Assembly: GCA_023101725.1 (NCBI GenBank)
Contig: JALJCO010001284.1
Coordinates: forward strand, 3,350,001 to 3,414,000
DNA length: 64,000 bases
Source of the DNA: Atherinomorus stipes
Lineage: Eukaryota; Chordata; Actinopteri; Atheriniformes; Atherinidae
Direction: 5' to 3'
The notes beneath the pieces were generated by a model. It saw nothing but the letters and a program-made list of their open reading frames with translations, did no database searches and was not told the origin of the DNA. Shown piece after piece: positions 57,652 through 64,000 of the stretch (positions are counted from its first letter, which is position 1; every line of letters begins with the position of its first letter). The position numbers were made by a program, and so were the translations under genes.

Positions 57652-57955
57652 GACACTAAAAACTCCTGGGTCAAAAATAACACATATTGGGTTATTTTTG
57701 ACCCACTGCTGGGTTAAAAAGGGACCAACTAATTTCTGGGATACTTTGACCCAGAAAACTGGGATACTTTTTTGACCCAACTGTTGGGGTTGAATATTTG
57801 ACCCAGAAGTTGGGTTATATCGACTATGATGTTGGGTTATTTTAACCCATAGGTTGGGTCAACAACCCAACAACCCAAATGTCTGGGTTAAAATAACCCA
57901 GATATAAGGTGGTCCCTTTTTAACTGAGCAGTTTGACCCAGGAGTTTTTAGTGTG
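57652..57955. mobile_element. mariner-type MITE made of TGGGTTA words
   Basis: ACACTAAAAACTCCTGGGTC at the left and its exact complement at the right form a 20-bp perfect inverted repeat, and TA lies outside each end (57650-57651 and 57956-57957). TTAAAAAGGGACCA and its mirror TGGTCCCTTTTTAA extend the pairing. The interior is dominated by TGGGTTA/TAACCCA and GACCCA/TGGGTC in both orientations. TA duplication suggests Tc1/mariner mobilisation. No coding capacity. Confidence 0.8.
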
Positions 57956-58065
57956 TATGTCGGCTCTTTGATAAACAGAAACAACTGCTGTCAGGTCACA
58001 TGTTAAAGGAGCAATAAGTGATAATTCATTATTTCCAGGTTAACAGAATTGAAAATGTACATTAG

Positions 58066-58068
<3 letters not shown>

Positions 58069-58113
<45 letters not shown>
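58069..58113. repeat. (AT)n dinucleotide run
   Basis: About 22 uninterrupted AT units. Confidence 0.95.
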
Positions 58114-58118
<5 letters not shown>

Positions 58119-58144
58119 TATAAATCTATATATTCTGTATATAT

Positions 58145-58430
58145 TAGGGGTGCAACAATACATGTATTCGGATTGAACCGAACCATATGGGTGTGTATCG
58201 AACTATGGGCACCATGTATCGATCGAATAAAGTAAATTTATTTCATCAACTTGTGTTCGACTACATCCAGATCTGGCATTTGGAACTACTTTGGTTTTAT
58301 CGTTAAGTGAGACCATGATGGGAAGCCGTTGTGGACAAAAGCACATTGAGTAAGAAAAGGCATGAAATGTGTTTTTTTGTATCGAAAAACTAAACCATGA
58401 CCCTAAAGTATCGAACCGATATGTGATTTT
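58145..58430. mobile_element. left part of a TAGGGGTGCAACA-type hAT MITE
   Basis: Begins TAGGGGTGCAACAATACATG with GAACCGAACC and GTATCGATCGAATAAA following. Near 58410 the complementary-sense words GTATCGAACCGATATG appear, marking the start of the inverted right arm, but the outer right end is missing. No duplication can be assigned. Confidence 0.5.
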
Positions 58431-58439
58431 TTTTTTCTT

Positions 58440-59090
58440 TTTCAGATAAATGGAGGAAATGAAAAATAAATCATGGCCAAATATCAGAATTTAGACCTCA
58501 AGCAGACTCTGGAAGTCTGTCCCTAAGATGCAAAAACATCCTCAAACATCCTCCAAAAACTGTCCTCAGTTTTCAGGTCTACAACTCAAACTGCTCCTCA
58601 CAGATAGCTGGGAAAGTAATTCACTTCAACTGAAATCTATCTGTAACACACTTAAAAACAACAACTGCAGACCAATGTGCTTCACAGGAAAATAGAACAT
58701 GACAAAAACATCACTACAAAACACATCAAAGCAGTAAAACTGTCTGTTTCCTTTGTAAAATCCTGGATTTCAGCCCAAAGGAAAGTAAGTCAGACTGTGT
58801 CCTAACCTTGAACCAGGTTCGTGTACAGCAATGCTGTGGACATTTCCTTTTGTCCCCAAAGGGACTGCAATGTCCCCACAATGTGACTGTGTGAACAGAT
58901 TGGTCCCCACAAGATCAGTTAGTGTGCACGCAGACGCACACACACATGCACACACACTTCAAGCTTATAGTGAAAGCCCATGCAGAACACACACGCTGCA
59001 CAGATTTACACTGATGTACAATCACTTTAGGCTCTGAAACGTGTGGAGCGTTACATAGCAGGACACAGGTATGACACACATGATGAAGTT
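58440..59090. other. unassigned sequence
   Basis: No gene or element supported. Confidence 0.3.
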
Positions 59091-59097
59091 ATGGATG

Positions 59098-59106
59098 CAC
59101 ACACAC

Positions 59107-59139
<33 letters not shown>
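59098..59139. repeat. (CA)n dinucleotide run
   Basis: About 21 CA units with a single GC interruption. Confidence 0.93.
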
Positions 59140-59143
<4 letters not shown>

Positions 59144-59239
59144 GCCTATTATTAGCAGCCAGATGCGGAGCAGGAGCAGAGCTTCTTACCGTTCTGAAGA
59201 CAATGGAGACGCCTTCCATTCATTCACACCGGAGAGAAT

Positions 59240-59489
59240 AAAACACACACACACACCTACAAACACACACCTTCCTCACTTGCTCTGTCTCCTCCTCCTC
59301 CTTCTTCTTCTGCTTCTTTCCTCTGAGCCTGCCCTCCCTTCACGCCTTTCCTCCCTCTCTCTCCAACCTCCTCCCTTGCTTTGTCTACCTCTCTCGCCCA
59401 GCCACTCCCCCAACTCCTCCTCCTTCTCCTCCTGCACCGCTCCCTCCCCCTCTCCATCTTCCTTTTTCTTTCAGTCTAACCTCTGTCCT

Positions 59490-59526
<37 letters not shown>

Positions 59527-59580
59527 TCTCTCGCCCTCTCTCTGGGTGTATCCTCTGTGGAGATGCATGGTTGCTTCCCT
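59240..59580 (-). repeat. pyrimidine tract with (CT)n
   Basis: CCT/CTT-rich plus strand ending in a (CT)n run at 59494-59524. The 179-codon plus-strand frame (Ser/Leu-rich) and the two minus-strand frames (Arg/Glu/Gly-rich) come from it and are not genes. Confidence 0.7.
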
Positions 59581-59584
59581 GACA

Positions 59585-61930
59585 GCCTCCTCTCCACGTG
59601 TCTGTTTGTGTGTGTGAATATGTGTGTGTTTCACTCTTCAGTGCACACACTCAGCCTGTCAGTCACATTCATGTGCACTCAGCCATTCACACAAAGCAAT
59701 ATTCATCGCAGCAGCATGCATGCACTCATTTTTCCTTGACATACATCTGGTAGCTTCTCGCTACGAACACATTCCCATTTTTTTCCCTCATTAACTCGTC
59801 CTTTCTCCGTCTGCAGGCTCCTCTTCCTCTGTTTGCACATATTCCTCAGATGGCAGCTTTGCATTGCCAAATTTCTCCAACATTCAGCTAAATAAGTGCT
59901 TAAAAGCTCTAAAAGAATGATGACATGAGCCTGTTGGAGGTGTGTGCAGCGGGCGGATTAGCGTGCATGCTCCTGAGCACATCTCATGACAGGTGTGGTT
60001 GAGTTTGGGCTGCAATGTGACTGCAGATGATAAACGTTTCGGCCTGTTGAGGAGAAAAACTCTGCTCTGCTCCATCTGCAGCTGATCATTACACCTCTAC
60101 ATCTATGTGTTTCTTTGCCTCCCTGTTCCTTCACCTCTCGTATCACCTTCCTGCCTCTTCTGTAACCTTTCGTCCTCCATTTCCTCTTTCCCGTCCTGTC
60201 TCATCCAAGCAGCCTGCACCATTTTTCATTGTGTCCTCTTATTTCCTCACTCCTTCAGCTCCTTTCCTTCCTGAGCAGCGTTTGTTTACTCCTATCCTGC
60301 ATGTGATGCATTTCCTCTGCTTTGCCTTCATCCTTTCTTTTCGTAATCAGCTGATTGTCTTCTCTCCCTCCTCGGTTTGTGCTCGTCTGCACAGATCAAA
60401 GGCCATGTCTAGAATATGTGAAACATGCTGTTGATTTACATTAAAAAGTCAGCGTTGTTATATTCAGATCAATTTATGAACATAATTGTTCTGACGAGCA
60501 GTTTAATAAAAATCTGAACAACCCTCATTCATAGTGGAACAATTAGAAACAGCTGCATTTTCCTAGGTTTGTAACCAAACTGTTAATTGGACTTAATTCT
60601 TTTGCTAGCTGACTTCTACATTTTTCTTATTCAAATGATGTTTTAAAAGCACCCTTCTACATTAAAAGGACGGCCACATTACCGCCATAAAAGGCCCTCA
60701 GAAGAAGAGTTCAATAAGAAGACAAACGTAGAGACATTATTTGTGATAGATGCTGGTTTATGAGGTTTGAAAATAAGAACAGAAACCAGAACAAGAATCT
60801 GGCTCAGAGAGGAGAAAACATGACGAGACTCAAAGAATTCAGGACATCACAGCGTTAAAAACAAGAATAAACGTTGATGTTTGTTTATGGAAATCGCTGT
60901 TACAGAACAAAGTATTTTGGAGGTTTAAAACATATTTCTTTTCTTCTTGAACGGTAATTTAGCCTTCTTATTTAGAAGAAAAAAAAGCTGTTAGGACCAG
61001 CTGCTATCTCTGATGGTTTAATAATCATATGCGTTACATTCCTTTTGTTTTTATTTTTTTTTTGTCTTTTTTGCACACCACAAATGAAAAGGAGCAGGAA
61101 GTTCACCACTAGATGACAGTAATTGTTAGACACTGCGATATAAGCAAGTATTGATCATGAACCACCAGGCAACACGATAAACCTCATAATAAGAGTTTCT
61201 TTAAGCCAACAAACCAGCTTAGCAGCTAAATTATAATGACATTTTTACATCTTTCATTTGGTTGAATTTCAAGGACGCCTCTGTGTCCTTGGTATTGTTA
61301 AAGTCCTTTGTGCATGATGAGCTGCACAGACAGACTGAAATTTGCACTATATGAAAATTCTTTCTTTTTTTATGTTGAAATATTTTCCTTCCTTGTTTTC
61401 CTCGTTGGTTTAAAGTTTTCACTGCAGTAAGGTTCCATCAAAGAGATGCAGTAACTCCTGTTAGCTGGTTTAATAACAGCCATCTCAGTTCCTCCATTGT
61501 TGCAGGTGTTTCAGATGCTGGGACCATTACTGTGACTTAAGTCTATGAGCTATACGGGACAGAATAAATCCTAACCTAAGGAGGACACAACATGGAAGAA
61601 CCTGAGAAACCCAGGAGGCGTCCTCAGTTTCTCCTCCATATCAGTGGCACTTAATATCACTCAGCCCCGATTTACTTCTTCTCTTTTTCTAATTTTTACA
61701 TAGCTTTTGTAAAAAGTTTCAGAAATCCAGTTGTTCCACAAACATTTGAGGAGGATGCAACATGCAAAATGACTCCCCTTCTCACTAAGGACAGTTTGAA
61801 CCTAAAGTGGTGGTCAGAATTATCTGGAATGCTGTTTAAATAAATATTAGATGTTTATACAGGTTGAATAAATAATAATCATGAATGTAACTCATAAATA
61901 TGGTCATATTAGTTATCTGAGTTACATCCA
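59585..61930. other. unassigned sequence with a pyrimidine-rich part
   Basis: About 60100-60390 is C/T-biased and yields a 109-codon frame without domains. The remainder is AT-rich with no recognised gene or repeat ends. Confidence 0.35.
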
Positions 61931-61934
61931 TACA

Positions 61935-62250
61935 ACAGGTGTCCTGATCTGTTACTTTCCTGCTTTCCTGTTTTATTTTGGAGTTAATCCTCTTCTGTAG
62001 TACTTCCTGTTCTACTTCCTGTCTGGTTTCACTTACAGATTAGCTTCACCTGTTCCTTGTTTGGCTCATTCCTCTCTGTATATATTCACCTGTTGGTTTC
62101 TTTTGTTTATTGTCAGATAGTCGTTGTTTCCCCAGCCTTGTCTTTGTGTCTGTTTTAGTGTTCCAGCCCCGTGTCTTCAGTTATTATCATTAAACCTCGA
62201 ATTCCTGCATCTGTCTGCTTCCGGCATTCTCACTCTGCATTTGGGTCCTC
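61935..62250 (+). repeat. LTR-like or retroposon 3' repeat fragment
   Basis: CACCTGTTCCTTGTTTGGCT, TGTATATATTCACCTGTT (TATA-like), TTTTGTTTATTGTCAGATAG and TTATCATTAAACC (poly(A)-signal-like) follow at spacings seen in dispersed teleost repeats that may be LTRs. No matching second copy or primer-binding site is present. Confidence 0.3.
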
Positions 62251-62261
62251 ATCATCCATGC

Positions 62262-62430
62262 ACCAGAGCAGAGGTGGCAATCCAGGTGCCATAAAGTAAA
62301 AATCCTGCAACGCTTTTGATCTGCCTGCACATATAGAACAGGTGTTTTCACTAACGAGCTCATCTACCTGCAGAAGAGCTGTGCTAATTAAATTCAGCTG
62401 GTTTAGTGACTGATTGGAAAGTTGTGATAA
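62262..62430. repeat. partial copy of the 38.8-kb MITE
   Basis: GTGGCAATCCAGGTGCC and AAAGTAAAAATCCTGC match one terminus of 38819-39021. CACTAACGAGCTCATCTACC, AGCTGTGCTAATTAAATTCA and GGTTTAGTGACTGATTGG are the inverted middle part. The second terminus is missing. Confidence 0.6.
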
Positions 62431-62499
62431 AGTCAACTGGTTTTCTTAGGATGTTAATTATGTATAAATTGGTTTATAAGAACAGTTATTATGATTCAT

Positions 62500-62605
62500 T
62501 TTAATTGGATTATAATATATTGGATTGAACATGTAATATACAATAGATTAAGTGTCACAAGATGACTTTGTTGTGAACTGGTGCTGTACAAATAAAGATT
62601 CATTT
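62500..62605 (+). repeat. retroposon-like 3' tail
   Basis: TTGTTGTGAACTGGTGCTGT then ACAAATAAAGATTCATTTC resembles a teleost LINE/SINE 3' end. No body is recognised. Confidence 0.35.
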
Positions 62606-62609
62606 CACT

Positions 62610-64000
62610 GAGTTACAAAGATGATTTAGCTGTCACAAAAAATAAAAAAAAAAAAAAAAATACCAATGCTGCATTTATTTTCTCTCTGATGCCTGCATTA
62701 AGCCCTGCAGTGAGCAAAGACCTGCAGAAAGTACTCATCTGTAAAACTGGCATTAGATTAAGCTTGCAATCGTGGCTCTCATTTAATGACAGTAAAACAG
62801 CAGTCTGCATCAGTTGCAAAAATATTCAATGCAACAAGATGCCATTTAATCTCTGAGAAAAGCCTTCTACGTCTCTATGTCATGAAGTCAAACATAAGAT
62901 GTTTATTTATAATAATGATGAAAACAGAATAACACATTTACACGTGCAAACATAATTTAACTTGAATATGTAGCAATGGCATTTAAATGAAAATAAATTA
63001 TTTTTTGAAGTAAAATAAAACATCGGAGTGCTTTCGATGCTGGGTCATTGTAATAACACACAACTTGTGCAGCAACATTCCCACATCGGACTGCAGAAAA
63101 GCAACTGAAAAATACCAGATAAAAGCAAAAGTGTTTTTCATAAAACAGCAAGCAAAGAGGCACTGAGAAAGGGAGGTTGTGCCAGATCAATCTGAAGGAT
63201 TTAAGACCCTACTTACAGTAAACAGGGCAACTACTTTGATTTCACTACTTCTGTCACAAAACATGTTTTCTGTTGTTTTGCTTTAACCACAGATTTTGTT
63301 ACTGTACACAGCTGATGGTTTTTCTTTGCAGTGAGTGATTCTTTGTTGCATCTGATGTGCAGAACATGTTGCTTTCAGTGTTTTTTTTAAAAAAAATTGC
63401 ATCCTTTAACTCACAGCTGGAGTTACTTTTTGTTTGTGACATTCACTGTGAAATGAGATGTTTGCCACCAGGAGTCTGATGGCTGGTATGACAAGAGACA
63501 TGAAGAAAGCTGCAGACTGCATAATGATGCATTGGGCTCAGTTTTGACTCTTTACACCACTGTTGGAGCAAAGTGGAACATGCTGGTCATCTGACTGAGT
63601 TGCCACTCATGCTTCACAGGAAGAGAGATGTTCTTACAGCTGGAATAACATAAAACAGCCTCTTGGTTCTGAACATAAAGCACTCGAAATGATGCACACT
63701 GTAGAAATTACTGTTGTTTGCAACATGTCTGTAGTGGCAGATGAGGCTCCTTGATATCAGGGTTACGTGCCCAGCAGGACATGGGTCAGGAGAAGAGCGG
63801 CTGCTGAATATGTACCCAAACATTTGCTTCCTTACATGGAGTCCTTCGGGAACGTCTCTGGAAACATTTTCAGGGCTGCAGTGCACGTGTGAAAACGGCT
63901 TGAGTCAGCAGCAGAGACTGAGTCAGAGAGCAGAGCTGCTCAATCCATCATCAACCACAGGCGCTGCTGATCTCAACCAGACTGCATTTCAATCAACATG
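62610..64000. other. unassigned sequence to window end
   Basis: An A run at about 62640-62660 and an A/T run near 63385-63400 are present. No gene or element supported; frames of 68-90 codons lack features. Confidence 0.3.

Noticed and set aside
59043..59582. 179-codon plus-strand open frame
   Set aside because: It crosses a (CA)n run and a pyrimidine tract with (CT)n; the His/Thr and Ser/Leu strings are microsatellite translations.

Overview
This window looks like teleost (ray-finned fish) nuclear DNA. It is AT-leaning and packed with short, degenerate DNA transposons, tRNA-derived SINEs, retroposon 3' tails and microsatellites. At least three families of Tc1-like transposase relics are present. 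No long open reading frame survives scrutiny: the longest (215 and 179 codons) are read from purine/pyrimidine tracts or microsatellites. No complete protein-coding gene, rRNA, functional tRNA, CRISPR array or bacterial/viral gene set was found. The stretch reads as intergenic or large-intron DNA. The one place that looks gene-related is a CpG-rich block at about 31.6-32.25 kb, which contains a possible minus-strand first coding exon (31984-32048) ending in a good splice donor.

Layout. At 0-9.5 kb lie an internally deleted Tc1 derivative, two TTAA-flanked inverted-repeat elements (2574-3220 and 4793-5675, the second split by a SINE with its own target-site duplication), and a second Tc1 derivative split by a PIF/Harbinger-like MITE (8865-9318, TSD TAA). 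At 11-18 kb are repeat copies, two more TTAA elements (13972-14470, 14950-15420), a purine-rich tract, a hAT-type MITE (17162-17433, perfect 8-bp TSD) and a Tc1 fragment. At 20-30.5 kb are a T/G-rich minisatellite, a (TATCG)n array, homopolymer-rich stretches that may be assembly artefacts, and a second copy of the hAT MITE (28051-28368) nested between two inverted hAT-like ends. At 31-33 kb is the CpG island. At 34.3-36.8 kb are one copy of a duplicated unit, a Tc1 relic and a long fold-back element. At 46.3-47.6 kb is a second Tc1 relic interrupted by a short version of the same fold-back. At 52.6-54.7 kb is the second copy of the duplicated unit, split by an 859-bp hAT-like insertion. At 55.4-58.4 kb are three further MITEs. 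The remainder, to 64 kb, is simple repeats, pyrimidine tracts and unassigned sequence.

There is no pathway or operon to describe. The content is a record of nested transposition. The best leads are: the duplicated unit with its datable hAT insertion; a recurring stem-loop motif (CTGANGAA-stem-GAAAC) at four loci, usually in inverted pairs, that resembles a hammerhead ribozyme core; a MITE carrying a perfect TCTCGCGAGA palindrome; and the CpG island exon candidate. Nothing here amounts to a demonstrated new biological system.
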